A DNA stretch of 64,000 nt from Maribellus sediminis (lineage in GTDB: Bacteria; Bacteroidota; Bacteroidia; Bacteroidales; Prolixibacteraceae): assembly GCF_011799805.1 (NCBI RefSeq), contig NZ_WXUB01000002.1, positions 868,001 through 932,000 on the forward strand, given 5' to 3'. Within the stretch, counting starts at the first letter, position 1. Each line of letters opens with the position of its first letter. Positions 53,450 to 63,600 of the stretch are shown here, in pieces. Made by a program: the position numbers and the translations under genes. The notes below the pieces were generated by a model. The model did not search any database. It worked only from the letters and a program-made list of their open reading frames with translations, and was not told where the DNA came from.

Positions 53450-56293
53450 TTAATACCTGCGGCAAATGCCGTTGTACGCACAGTATTTGCATTTATCGGT
53501 ATGTTCGGTTTGTGTAAAAGTGTTTTCAGCTGAATAGATTTCAGAAACGAGCTGACTCAACTCCTGCTCAAAATCGGCATCAACTTTACCGAAAACCATT
53601 TTGGCCCGATTCATTTTAACTTCCCACTCGAACTTCGATTCGAAGAATTTACGAAGTGCATAAATTGCCGGCTGAATCTCCACGCCCGGGTTTTCAGCGG
53701 CGAGTCCCCAGCAATAAATCAAAGCCTGAAGAATTTCTTTTTTGGGAGCTTTTTCGTCACGCTCGAATAATTGAGCAACATCGTTAAACGATAGCGAACT
53801 TACATAACCGGTCTTGTAATCGAGCACCCGGGTAGCACCTTCCTTTTCATCCAGGCGGTCAATCTTACCACCTACCCACAATTCCTTCCCGTCAATACTG
53901 ATTTTACGCTTGTATTTTTGCTCCAGACTGACGACCTTAAAAGGAGCATATTCCATATCAATTTTCAGTAACTGCGAGAGGTAGGTTTTTATATTTTCGA
54001 AAATCAGGAGCGTTTTACCTTCCAACTTTACCGGACCTTTTATCGGCTCTTTTTGTTTTAAGTAATGCCTGGCAATCTGTATCGTAATTTCATTCTCGAT
54101 CCGTATTTTGTTCTTCGCGAGCTGCTCCAAATGGATTTTGTCTACCACTTTCCCAACAAAACCCTTGTAAAGCTCTTCCATTGTATCATGAAAGATATTT
54201 CCAAACACCACTCCGTCGATTTCCTCTTTTACCTCCTCCGGTTCCGGCAATTCAGCGATATAGTGAAAATAAAATTTCAGTGAACAGTTCAGGTAAGTAT
54301 TTATGGCACTTGGCGAAAGCGGGTGGTCTTCAGAATTTTTATCCAGTAATTGCTTCTGAATTATTTCTGAACCCGGAATCGAAATACTTTCCACGGGATC
54401 GTTGGCAAAAACAAAGTCGAGGTTTTGCATTTTTGGTTTGTGCACCGAATCGTAACGCAGCTGATAACCGTAGCGGCTTAATTCCCCTGTTCCAATTCCT
54501 TCTTTAACCACACTGTAAGTTGCTGTTACATTTTTAGCGCGTTGGATTAGACGGTAAAAATAATAGCCGTACATCGCGTCCTGCTCATCAATACCCGGCA
54601 AGCCAAAACCAAGGCGAATGTTATGCGGAATAAACGACGGAGCTGTGAATTTTCGCGGCCACTTGTTTTCGTTCAAGCCGAGAATAATCAGGTTATCAAA
54701 ATCCAGACAACGCGTTTCAAGAATACCCATCACCTGCATTCCACTCAGGGGTTCACCTTCAAAAGCCACGGAAACCTGACCAAGATACTGGGAAAACAAC
54801 CTGAAATAAACGGTTTCGCTGATCTGACGGTTTTGAGTCTGCAAGGTCTTTTTTACCACAGCCCCCAGTTTTTCAATGGCCTGATACACCGAATAGATCA
54901 ATTCCAGCAGAATGGCATCGCCACTCGTTTTTTGCTGATGATACAAAAGACCAAGCACATCCAGGAAATAATCACTATAATCTTCGGTCTTGTCCGGTAT
55001 TGTGAAAATGCGTTGATGAAGCGTCGAGAAATCGATCCCGGCGAGCTCCACATTAATTTTATTGTTTTTCTTCAGATCGCTTACAAAAGCCGTGGTTACT
55101 TCTTTTTCTATGCCGCCCAACAACTGGTGATTCAAAATATCTGTAACATAACGATGAAACGCCATATAGCCGTCTCCGCTTTTTCGTTTGTTTTTCAACA
55201 GGTTGATCAGGAGCATTACAAAACCATAAACAACCGAGTTTCGCACCGGGTAACCCATGGTAATGTTGATGGTTCCTGTTTCCTCAGGAATGGCTCCCAA
55301 TGACGGAAACAGCAGCGATTCATCGGCAAGAACAACCGCCGTATTATCAAATTCCTGGCGGTAATCTTTTTCGGTAGCCTTCAGAAAATTTGGAATTTGC
55401 TGACTCTGTCCATACACCGAAGAAACAGCTACCAGGTTGATGTCTTTCCGGTGATTGAAAACATCGGTATTCAGCTCAAAATCTTCAGGCGGAGAAAATA
55501 CCTTCAGGTTTTTACGTAAAAAATATCCGGCTTCATTCTGCTCATCGTCCACATAGGTTTTATCGAAGTCCCACAAAAACTCAGCTTTCCCTTCATTTTT
55601 CAGGTGATCGAAAATCCGAATCTCACAGGTATTTAAGGCATTCAGCCCAATAATGTAATATTTGCTGAACGGAAATTCCACAGTTCCGGCTTTCACCTGT
55701 TCTGCAACTTCCCGGTCTATCATTCCCGGAAATGCCAGATTTTGCCCGCGAAGCAGCTTTTTAAAATCGGCATAAACAGGATACAGTTTATCCCAGATAG
55801 CAATGTATTTTTCGCGAAAACCGCTTTTATCGGCCACGGCCATGCTACCCCAAAATCGTTCCAACGCTTTTTTCTGGTCCTCGGTAAGGTAATCAAATAT
55901 CGATTCTATTTCTTTTAGGTCCGAAATATTCCGGAACAGATCTTTCGCATCAACCAGATATCGGTCGATATCGTTAAAATCGGCCAGCAGGATCTCGCCC
56001 CAAAAGTAAAATTCATCAAAGGTTTCGGTGGTTTTTGTATGCTTACTAAAAACATCGTAAAGCAGAGAAATCAGTTCCAGCTTTTCAGCTGTATTCCACG
56101 AAGAATAAGAAGCTATCAACTCGTTTACGGTGGTGGTCTTTGGCCCGATCGCCGGCATTCTCAGTTCCTTTTGCAAATAAGCCGTAAAAAAGACACCCGA
56201 GCGCCGGTTCGGAAATACAAGGCAAATGTCTTTTAACTGGTTCGAATGCTTTTTATAAATGTATCTGGCACACTGGGCGAGGAATCTTTCCAT
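53450..56293 (-). CDS. AddB-like PD-(D/E)XK nuclease/helicase-related protein
   Basis: 947 aa. N-terminal inactivated helicase-like region (KDICLVFPNRRSGVFFTAYL), central part with MGYPVRNSVVYGF and LIILGLNENKWPRKF, and a C-terminal RecB-type nuclease domain: LSPSAINTYLNCSLKFYF, GNIFHDTMEELYKG, GGKIDRLDEKEGATRVLDYKTG (Asp and the DYKT Lys form the active site). Cysteines in LNCSL and KCKYCAYNGIC form the C-x(n)-C-x2-C-x5-C set of a 4Fe-4S-stapled AddB nuclease. It should process DNA ends for recombination with an AddA/UvrD-like partner, which is not in the window. Ends back to back with the M14 gene. Confidence 0.88.
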   Translation of the reverse strand: MERFLAQCARYIYKKHSNQLKDICLVFPNRRSGVFFTAYLQKELRMPAIGPKTTTVNELIASYSSWNTAEKLELISLLYDVFSKHTKTTETFDEFYFWGEILLADFNDIDRYLVDAKDLFRNISDLKEIESIFDYLTEDQKKALERFWGSMAVADKSGFREKYIAIWDKLYPVYADFKKLLRGQNLAFPGMIDREVAEQVKAGTVEFPFSKYYIIGLNALNTCEIRIFDHLKNEGKAEFLWDFDKTYVDDEQNEAGYFLRKNLKVFSPPEDFELNTDVFNHRKDINLVAVSSVYGQSQQIPNFLKATEKDYRQEFDNTAVVLADESLLFPSLGAIPEETGTINITMGYPVRNSVVYGFVMLLINLLKNKRKSGDGYMAFHRYVTDILNHQLLGGIEKEVTTAFVSDLKKNNKINVELAGIDFSTLHQRIFTIPDKTEDYSDYFLDVLGLLYHQQKTSGDAILLELIYSVYQAIEKLGAVVKKTLQTQNRQISETVYFRLFSQYLGQVSVAFEGEPLSGMQVMGILETRCLDFDNLIILGLNENKWPRKFTAPSFIPHNIRLGFGLPGIDEQDAMYGYYFYRLIQRAKNVTATYSVVKEGIGTGELSRYGYQLRYDSVHKPKMQNLDFVFANDPVESISIPGSEIIQKQLLDKNSEDHPLSPSAINTYLNCSLKFYFHYIAELPEPEEVKEEIDGVVFGNIFHDTMEELYKGFVGKVVDKIHLEQLAKNKIRIENEITIQIARHYLKQKEPIKGPVKLEGKTLLIFENIKTYLSQLLKIDMEYAPFKVVSLEQKYKRKISIDGKELWVGGKIDRLDEKEGATRVLDYKTGYVSSLSFNDVAQLFERDEKAPKKEILQALIYCWGLAAENPGVEIQPAIYALRKFFESKFEWEVKMNRAKMVFGKVDADFEQELSQLVSEIYSAENTFTQTEHTDKCKYCAYNGICRRY

Positions 56294-56514
56294 TATTGAT
56301 CTTCAAAGTTCAGAGATCAAAGTTCAGAGTTTGGTCGAAAAATACAAGTAAATAATTAAGAAAATAGACACAGAATTTACAAGTCTTTCTAATTGTAATA
56401 ACAGAGCCATAATTTGATATGGAAGAACATTTCGTTAAATCAGAATCATTTTTTACTATATTAGTTTCCATTAAATCTCAGTACTTAATACTCAGTACTC
56501 CATACTCTAGAACT
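56294..56514. repeat. Degenerate AAAGTTCAGAG and AGTACT words upstream of ggt
   Basis: 56300-56330 repeats AAAGTTCAGAG twice; 56476-56512 repeats TCAGTACT/TTAATACTCAGTACTCCATACT. Both are of the same kind as the words at 12.3, 38.76 and 50.4 kb. An open frame runs through this stretch into ggt, but it has no conserved content. Confidence 0.5.
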
Positions 56515-58203
56515 ATGAAAAAATATTTGCTGTCATCTGCCTTCATCTTTTTAATTTTCTCCGTTTTCGCACAAGACCGAATCACCGGACTTAATTTTGC
56601 CACCCGCAGCGAGGTGATCGCCCAGAACGGCATGGCGTGTACCAGCCAGCCTCTTGCCACACAAGCTGCTCTCGACATATTAAAAGCCGGTGGAAATGCA
56701 ATTGATGCAGCCATTGCTGCAAATGCGGTTCTGGGATTGGTAGAACCCACCGGAAACGGAATGGGCGGCGACTTGTTTGCCATTGTTTGGGACGCAAAAA
56801 CGAAGAAATTATATGGTTTGAATGCCAGCGGACGTTCGCCGTACGAACTTACTCTCGACTACTTTAAGGAAAACGGGTACGAAAAAATCCCATCGTACGG
56901 ACCGCTTCCCGTTTCTGTTCCGGGTTGTGTTGATGGCTGGTTCGAACTGCACAATAAATTTGGGAAACTGCCCATGACCGACGTATTAAATCCGGCCATT
57001 TCGTATGCTGAAAACGGATTTCCACTCACTGAACTCATTGCATACTACTGGGGACGAAGCGCCAACTTCCTGAAACAATATCCTGGATTTGAAGAAATAT
57101 TTATGCCGAACGGTAAAGCACCCGAAAAGGGTGAAGTATTCAAGAATCCATACCTGGCCAATACACTTCGCCTGGTTGCAGAACAGGGACGCGATGTTTT
57201 TTACAAAGGCGAGATCGCTGAAAAAATTGTTGCATACGTGCGTGAGCAGGGTGGATTTCTGAGCATGAAAGATTTTGAAGATCATCATTCAGACTGGGTG
57301 GAACCGATTTCGACCAACTACCGTGGTTACGATGTTTGGGAACTTCCGCCAAACGGTCAGGGAACAGCAGTTCTGCAAATCCTGAATATCCTCGAAAACT
57401 ACGACATTGGCGGCATGCGTTTTGGCTCTCCCGAATACATGCACCTGTTTATCGAGGCAAAAAAACTGGCGTATGAAGACCGCGCCAAATATTATTCCGA
57501 TCCTGATTTCAATAAACTGCCGATCGCAGAACTGATTTCAAAAGCATACGGAAAAGAACGGGCAGCTTTGATCAGCGAAAACCGTGCGGCGCGCTCCTAC
57601 CCGGCCGGAGAGTTGGAACAGGGAAATACCATTTACCTTACCACCGCTGATAAAGACGGCAATATGGTTTCACTTATTCAGAGTAATTACCGTGGAATGG
57701 GCTCGGGAATGACACCCGGAAAACTGGGTTTCATTCTTCAGGACCGCGGCGAATTGTTTGCACTCGAAGAAGGCCACATGAACGTTTACGAACCACACAA
57801 ACGCCCGTTTCATACGATTATTCCGGCCTTTATTACCAAAGACGGCGAACCTTATATCAGCTTTGGTTTAATGGGTGGAGCCATGCAGCCGCAGGGACAC
57901 GTGCAGGTTATCTGTAACCTCATCGATTTTGGAATGAACCTGCAGGAAGCCGGCGATGCACCGCGCATCAGTCACGATGGATCGAGCCAACCCACCGGAG
58001 AACATATGAACGACGGCGGCCGTGTTTCGCTGGAGAGCGGTTTCGAGTACCAAACCATTCGTGAACTGATGAATAAAGGACACCGAATTGGCTACGCACT
58101 TGGTCCCTACGGCGGCTACCAGGCTATTATGTGGGACAGCAAAAACAAGGTTTATTACGGAGCATCCGAGTCGCGTAAGGACGGACAGGCTGCGGGGTAT
58201 TAA
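56515..58203 (+). CDS. ggt: Gamma-glutamyltransferase (exported)
   Basis: 562 aa from the ATG at 56515 (MKKYLLSSAFIFLIFSVFAQ is the signal peptide); the longer frame from 56419 is rejected. Ntn hydrolase that self-cleaves into two chains and cleaves gamma-glutamyl bonds such as in glutathione. Large-chain motifs: MACTSQPLATQAALDILKAGGNAIDAAIAAN and GNGMGGDLFAIVWD. The new N-terminus is Thr372 in QGNTIYLTTADKDGN. Small-chain motifs: SNYRGMGSGMTPGKLGFILQDRG and the oxyanion-type Gly-Gly of LMGGAMQPQGH. Located in the periplasm. Bacteroidota that lack glutathione use such enzymes on other gamma-glutamyl compounds. Confidence 0.94.
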   Translation: MKKYLLSSAFIFLIFSVFAQDRITGLNFATRSEVIAQNGMACTSQPLATQAALDILKAGGNAIDAAIAANAVLGLVEPTGNGMGGDLFAIVWDAKTKKLYGLNASGRSPYELTLDYFKENGYEKIPSYGPLPVSVPGCVDGWFELHNKFGKLPMTDVLNPAISYAENGFPLTELIAYYWGRSANFLKQYPGFEEIFMPNGKAPEKGEVFKNPYLANTLRLVAEQGRDVFYKGEIAEKIVAYVREQGGFLSMKDFEDHHSDWVEPISTNYRGYDVWELPPNGQGTAVLQILNILENYDIGGMRFGSPEYMHLFIEAKKLAYEDRAKYYSDPDFNKLPIAELISKAYGKERAALISENRAARSYPAGELEQGNTIYLTTADKDGNMVSLIQSNYRGMGSGMTPGKLGFILQDRGELFALEEGHMNVYEPHKRPFHTIIPAFITKDGEPYISFGLMGGAMQPQGHVQVICNLIDFGMNLQEAGDAPRISHDGSSQPTGEHMNDGGRVSLESGFEYQTIRELMNKGHRIGYALGPYGGYQAIMWDSKNKVYYGASESRKDGQAAGY

Positions 58204-58233
58204 TAGGAGAAGGCTAAGGCAGAGTAAAATTAC

Positions 58234-58767
58234 TTACTCTTCAATCTCCTTTATTAAGCGAAGTGCATTATCGCGAATTGGTTTGTATCTTATATACCAC
58301 AAAACCAATCCGATAACAAAGCCAACCAAAAGTGATGCTCCAAAAAATATCTGGGTGTGTACTACCGAGGTATTCTGATCCAGCCAGTCGATGGTGAGGC
58401 CAACATCCATGAATGCGAGGCCCAGTAACACCCACAAACCCCGCTTCTGAAAAGGCTGATAACGGTAAGCAGCTTTTTTCAGCATTTCAAGCGTCGGCAG
58501 CGAATAATCAACGTATTTGTATTCCTTGTAATACTTTCTGAAGGTAAGTGCTATAACAAGAAAAGCCAGCATCAGGAATAAGCCACTTACAATCGTATTT
58601 AAGCTGTGTGTTTCGCGGTATTCGAGTATGGTTATACCGGCAAAAACAGGTATGAAAATCCAGTAGAAGATCTGTACGGCTCTTATAATCCTTGCATAAT
58701 TCGAGTCTTCTTTCTCCAATTTGCCGGTAAGTTTTTCCAAATTGGTATTAAATTCCTGTGTAGTCAT
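58234..58767 (-). CDS. Membrane protein co-encoded with ECF sigma factor (putative anti-sigma)
   Basis: 177 aa. An N-terminal soluble segment (MTTQEFNTNLEKLTGKLEKEDSNYARIIRA), then four membrane helices (FYWIFIPVFAGITILEY; IVSGLFLMLAFLVIALTF; GLWVLLGLAFMDVGL; FFGASLLVGFVIGLVLWYI), and a charged tail. Its start overlaps the sigma-factor stop by 4 nt. Position and topology fit a membrane anti-sigma factor or a signal partner, but no known anti-sigma domain is recognised. Confidence 0.8.
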   Translation of the reverse strand: MTTQEFNTNLEKLTGKLEKEDSNYARIIRAVQIFYWIFIPVFAGITILEYRETHSLNTIVSGLFLMLAFLVIALTFRKYYKEYKYVDYSLPTLEMLKKAAYRYQPFQKRGLWVLLGLAFMDVGLTIDWLDQNTSVVHTQIFFGASLLVGFVIGLVLWYIRYKPIRDNALRLIKEIEE

Positions 58768-59276
58768 GCTTGTTCTCCTTTCAGCTTTTCTTTTAATTGC
58801 GACTTAATACGGTGTATTTTCACTTTCACATTCGGCTCGGTAATCCCGATCACCTCCGAAATGTCCTTCATCGACAGGCCTTCGAGCATCAGCGAAATCA
58901 ATGCCTTATCGATCACCGACAACTGGTTTAGTTCCACCTGCATGCGTTCCAGCATTTTTTCTTCGGCCATTTTCCGGTGCAGGTTTTCGTCGTCGATTAT
59001 CGAATTCAGGTTCTCGGTATCGCCGTTTACCATCAGCTTCATGTGCCTGAAAGCTTTGCCGGTAAATGTCAGCGAGGTATTCACGGCCACACGGTACACC
59101 CAGGTACTCACTTGCGAATCGCCCCTGAAATTGTCGAGGCTCTTCCAGATATTCACCAGCACTTCCTGGTACATGTCTTTCTGATCTTCAACATTGGAAT
59201 TGTAGTACCTGCATATGTTGCGGATGCGTTCGCTGTTCTCTGATACAATCGAATTGAATGTTTCTTCTTTCGTCAC
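58764..59276 (-). CDS. ECF-type RNA polymerase sigma factor
   Basis: 170 aa. Region 2 (about 12-75): NICRYYNSNVEDQKDMYQEVLVNIWKSLDNFRGDSQVSTWVYRVAVN. Region 4 (about 112-165): LNQLSVIDKALISLMLEGLSMKDISEVIGITEPNVKVKIHRIKSQLKEKLKG. No extended N-terminus. Overlaps the membrane-protein gene by 4 nt (ATGA), so the two are made together. Its target promoters are not evident in this window. Confidence 0.93.
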   Translation of the reverse strand: MTKEETFNSIVSENSERIRNICRYYNSNVEDQKDMYQEVLVNIWKSLDNFRGDSQVSTWVYRVAVNTSLTFTGKAFRHMKLMVNGDTENLNSIIDDENLHRKMAEEKMLERMQVELNQLSVIDKALISLMLEGLSMKDISEVIGITEPNVKVKIHRIKSQLKEKLKGEQA

Positions 59277-59864
59277 TTTTCAGTGTTTTTTCCTATTTAG
59301 TAAAGCTGAAAACGGATAGTTACATTTTTTCCTGAAAATATTAAAAAAGAAATTCAAGCCTGACTTTATATTGACTCTGAAACAGGAAGTTAACAAAATG
59401 AAAAAATTGAGAATAACGCGATAAAGTAGTGAATTGGTAAGTGGGTGATTGAGTTACTGAGGAAATAGTGATTCTACACTAATCTCCTTCAATCTTAACA
59501 TCAATCTTTTTCAATCTTAAACCAATCTGCAAGGAGGGAAAGGCAAAAGGCAAAAGTTGAACGGCAAAAGTTTCCTAACCAAAACCTAAATCGTGATTAA
59601 TCTATAAGACTGGCAAATGTGTGACTGAGTAATTGAGGCAATAATCAATCTCCTTCAATCTTAGATTCAATCTTTTTCAATCCATAAGAATTTAAAATAA
59701 GGACAAGGCAAATGTTTCGTACTTAACACAAGTGTCTGATCAATCTAAAGGATGAGCGAGTAATTGAGTGACTGGGTGATTGAGTGATTGGGTGATTGAG
59801 TGATTGGGTGATTGAGGCTATTTTCAATCTGCATCAATCTCCTTCAATCTTCTTTCAAATAAAC
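59277..59864. repeat. Intergenic region with three copies of a GTGATTGAG / CAATCTCCTTCAATC bipartite repeat
   Basis: 588 nt without a gene. A G-rich part (variants of GGGTGATT-GAGTGATT) followed by a C-rich part (CAATC at about 10-nt steps) occurs three times: 59443-59530, 59621-59683 and 59758-59850. The third copy has seven 8-bp units (59758-59813). The GATTG and CAATC words are complementary, so each copy can fold back on itself imperfectly. A GGCAAAAG word also repeats near 59540. No ORF of note, no promoter identified. Confidence 0.75.
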
Positions 59865-60476
59865 TTATTCCCTACCTCCCTTAACCAACAACCAAACGGT
59901 AAATGCCATTTCTCCAAAAATACTTGGAATAGCAACCAGTGCCAGGAATATTCCGGCCAGGGCATCGTAATTGGGCAACACAAAATGTGCAGTTGTGTCG
60001 GCCATGTACATAATTCCGGCCAGCGCCAGAAACAGCGCAATCCATTTTGGCTTCGGCAGAATATTGGCCAGTAAAATCAGGTGGCCTCCAAAAAAGAATA
60101 AGCCGATCAACCAGATAATATTGAACACATCAACATAGTACGCTATGGTTTCGCCCGAATCCTCGTTAAGCGTAAGTACCAGTGCAAATACGGCAATACC
60201 CATGATGGCGGCATGCATGATTCGCAGCCAGGTGCTTAACTGCGTCAAATAATGATCGCGATACAATTTGAAAAGTCCCCAGGCGACTACCACATCAAAC
60301 AAGGCAGTAATTAAGAAAGCCATGATTCCCAAACGTACCATCATGTTTTGCTGAAGAACAGTTTCCAACGGGTTTTGCTTCAGCGACTCAAGCATCATAA
60401 AATTGGCGAAAATGGCAGCAAAGAAAATAATCAGGTAACTAACACCTGTAATGATCGAGAGTTTCCTTGAATTCAT
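59865..60476 (-). CDS. DUF4386 family membrane protein
   Basis: 203 aa, six predicted helices, beginning MNSRKLSIITGVSYLIIFFAAIFANFMM and including LGIMAFLITALFDVVVAWGLF, IIWLIGLFFFGGHLILLANILPKPKW and the end PSIFGEMAFTVWLLVKG, which match DUF4386. No enzymatic motif. Function unknown. Monocistronic between the repeat region and the PPi-PEPCK candidate. Confidence 0.88.
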   Translation of the reverse strand: MNSRKLSIITGVSYLIIFFAAIFANFMMLESLKQNPLETVLQQNMMVRLGIMAFLITALFDVVVAWGLFKLYRDHYLTQLSTWLRIMHAAIMGIAVFALVLTLNEDSGETIAYYVDVFNIIWLIGLFFFGGHLILLANILPKPKWIALFLALAGIMYMADTTAHFVLPNYDALAGIFLALVAIPSIFGEMAFTVWLLVKGGRE

Positions 60477-60567
60477 ATCTGAAAGGTTTTCGAATTAAGT
60501 TAAATGAGTTATAACTTAAAACTAAACCCGTGATACGTTATTTTGTTTAGGTATCGAAGCAAAAAGA

Positions 60568-60603
60568 AAAGGTTCCACCACTTTTGCAAGCGATGGAACC
60601 TTT
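60568..60603 (-). terminator. Terminator of the PPi-PEPCK candidate
   Basis: AAAGGTTCCA (60568-60577) and TGGAACCTTT (60594-60603) around a 16-nt loop; on the minus strand CTTTTCTTTTT follows. Confidence 0.75.
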
Positions 60604-60626
60604 ATATTTTTTACATGCTGAACGCT

Positions 60627-63600
60627 CTATTTCCGGTACAATGGATCGGCACCAATGGTACCAACCAACTCATCCAGGTATTGTTTCGATTCAACGTGTT
60701 TTAAAGTTGCTTTGGCTTTTGCCAGTCTGCCGGCAATGTCCATTTCTTCAACCAGTACGGCGTTTTCCTGTTCGGCCATAAACTTCTTCAGGTAAGCAAT
60801 CTGGTTTTTGTAGAAAGCAACGTCTTTTTCCTGTTTCAGGGCTAAGCGGGCTTTGTACCAGTCACTCTTGATAACCTCGCTGCGGTCGAACAGCTTACGC
60901 AGTTTTGGATCGTTGATATCCTTGCCTTCGTAATGGCCGTAAGCCATAACATGCAACAACACTTTTAACGGAGGAATAGCAGATTCAACGCTGCCATCTT
61001 CGAAATAAGGTTGCGCGGCACGCTGCATTGCCTCGGTGATGTTGTTGATACCGTCTACATAATCATCCATTCCCTGAAGCTCAGGTTTCAGCATGCGTTC
61101 GTTAAATACGGCCAGCGGCTCGTCAAACAAACGGTTCATACAACGGAAAGCAAAGTTTTCGGTGATACGGTAGCCCAAACGGCTGGCCAGTACTTTTTTG
61201 CCTTTGTATTCGAAGTCTTCCAGTTTCTCCAGACATTTGTTTTCGATCAGCTTCTTCGGATCGCGATCTTCAGGAACCAAACGTGCCCAGATTTCCGGAA
61301 TCAGAATACTGATATCGTGATCGAAGCGGTTTTCGCCTCCAATGTAACCGGCTGCCGAACTAAAACCGTTGTATTCGGTAAGAATGTATGACAGTAGTGC
61401 GTTATTCAAATCGGTTGTTGGTACCAGCATGTTGAAAGGACCTTTTGTAAGTGCACCTTCCAATCCGGCACCTGTTGTTGATGGCGATTTTCCGGTGATA
61501 CTGGCTATAAAATCCATAAATAACTCAGGCAGCTCCTGGTAGTGAATCGGATTGTAAACCGCCAACGGACGAATACCGGCCTTTTTATCGGCAGGATTGT
61601 TTCTGCGTCCCGGAAGAACGGCATTTACAGGCCAGTGAACCGGATCGGCCGGTTTGATCTTACGGAACAAACGCACACCGATATCTCCAAGGTACGAATC
61701 GATGGTTTCGTTCTTAAAAATATTACGTTGCAGGTAACGCGGGTTTTTGGTTGGCTCGCCGTTTACGATACGCGGATGCGAGGGTGTAACAAAATATACA
61801 TCCTCATCGCTCTCGGCAACTGTTTTAATAAACTCCTTAACCGGCTCGGTATATTTCTCGAAACTGATGGCATTTTCAAGCAGATCGATGGCATTTTCCC
61901 GGGTCAGTGGTTCGTAGTTGGTCAGGAAGGTGTTGTTTTCAACAATTTCCATTTCGGCCTCTTTATCGTAACCACGGATCACCGCTTCATCAGGACGCTG
62001 GAACAGGTAGCTTTCGCAGTTGGCCACCAGCTTCACACTTTTGTTGTCGTATTCCGGATTCAGATTATTTAACTGAGCTGCAGGTACCGTAACTGTTGCC
62101 GAGATATCATCTTCAGTCTGAATTTTCATGCTCGGAACAAAGTCAGAACGCAGTTTGTGCAGGTACCATCTTCCTTCTTCGTTAAAGCCGATACGAACAT
62201 AACTTGCGGCAATTGGATTGTGTTTGTAACGCAACACATTGCCCGGTCTTCCGTTTACGATTTCAACATTAAAGAATTCGCGCCATTTTGTTCCCAGTTC
62301 TTCCTGTCCGCGATAGTGGCGTTTTACAAAAAGTGCCAGCGTGCGAACATGCTGCGGAATGGCTTTCAGGAAATTGTTATAGTCGTCGTTATACTGTTCC
62401 GACGGAGTAAGCAATTTTACTGCCGAACCAAGCGTACGTTCCTTACTTAAGAATGAACGTGAAACAGAACCCGGCCGTACTTTTTTCCAACGACCCGAAT
62501 AATCGTAGTTGATGATCTCGTCCACCATGTTTTCGGCTTCTTCCAGGTTTTCAACGTAGAATGAACCGTGTTTAATGGCGTTCTGCATCGATTTTGAGAT
62601 CTCGGATTTTCCACCTCCCGAAACCGTACTTGGCTTGTGGCAGAACATACCTTCGGGTGCAGTATCGATAATGCGCCACATCGATTGCGTTGGGTGTTTC
62701 ACCAGCTGGAATTTATGTCCGGTTGGGTGAACATACACTTTATCGGGCGAAAGTTTCAGGTTGAATTCCTTGCCTTTGTAGGTCCAGGTAATGGCACTTT
62801 TATCTACTTCAATGTCCGCATTTTCAGGTATGTAAATTATATCCGGATAGTTTTTATCGATGGCATAATTACCGTCCTGAAGCTCAATTTTATCGGCCAG
62901 CAGTTTCTTCACCTCATCAAAGGAATAAGGTTTGTCGAATTTCTTGGTAAAAATGCTTCCGAACACGCTGTCGCTCATGTTTCCGCGCGGGAAAGCAATG
63001 GCACCACCGGCATGTTCTTCTTCAACCAAACCATAGAGGTTAGCCGAATAACTGATCTGGGTTTTAATTTCTTTTTTCGAATAGCCGTAATAGTTGTCGC
63101 CTATCAGGGTAACCACCACCCCACGGTCGTCGCGGCAGGTAAGTTTGAAAGCTGAACCGTCGTTGTACAATTCATTTTCATCTTTCCAGCACATGCCGTC
63201 GCGTTTCTGACGGGGTGTGGCATCGTCGTAATGCGGCAGACCAACATCTTTCTTTTTCAGCTTGGTCATTTGAGGCGCCAGGATGATACAACCGGTGTGT
63301 CCGGTCCAGTGTTCAACATCCAGTGCTGCATCGTTAATGGCCAGGTTATGGTCGCCGGCATTGCCAAAAATGGTTTCAACAAAATCGAGGTTACTTACCA
63401 GGCTACCCGGAGCAAAGAAACGAATCTCCATGCTTTTTTCGCTGGTAACACCTTTCACTTCAGGGCAAACCACCGGACGTAACAGCAAGGACACCATTAC
63501 TTTGGCCTCTTTTTCCTGACTTGAAGTAAAGGGCAATCTTTTTAGCTCATCGTCGGGATTGAGCGCTGCATGAAGCAGATGAGCAAACGTAATTTTTGGT

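Noticed and set aside
54623-55303. 226-aa open frame on the plus strand
   Set aside because: It lies wholly inside the AddB-like gene on the opposite strand and has low-complexity, His/Phe/Gln-rich composition typical of an antisense shadow.
56419-56514. N-terminal extension of gamma-glutamyltransferase
   Set aside because: It would precede a perfect signal peptide and is built partly from intergenic repeat words; the ATG at 56515 is preferred.
59758-59813. CRISPR-like array
   Set aside because: Units are 8 bp in direct contact without spacers and no cas genes are near; it is a simple tandem repeat.
61542-62072. 176-aa open frame on the plus strand
   Set aside because: Shadow of the PPi-PEPCK candidate; no ribosome-binding site or recognisable domain.
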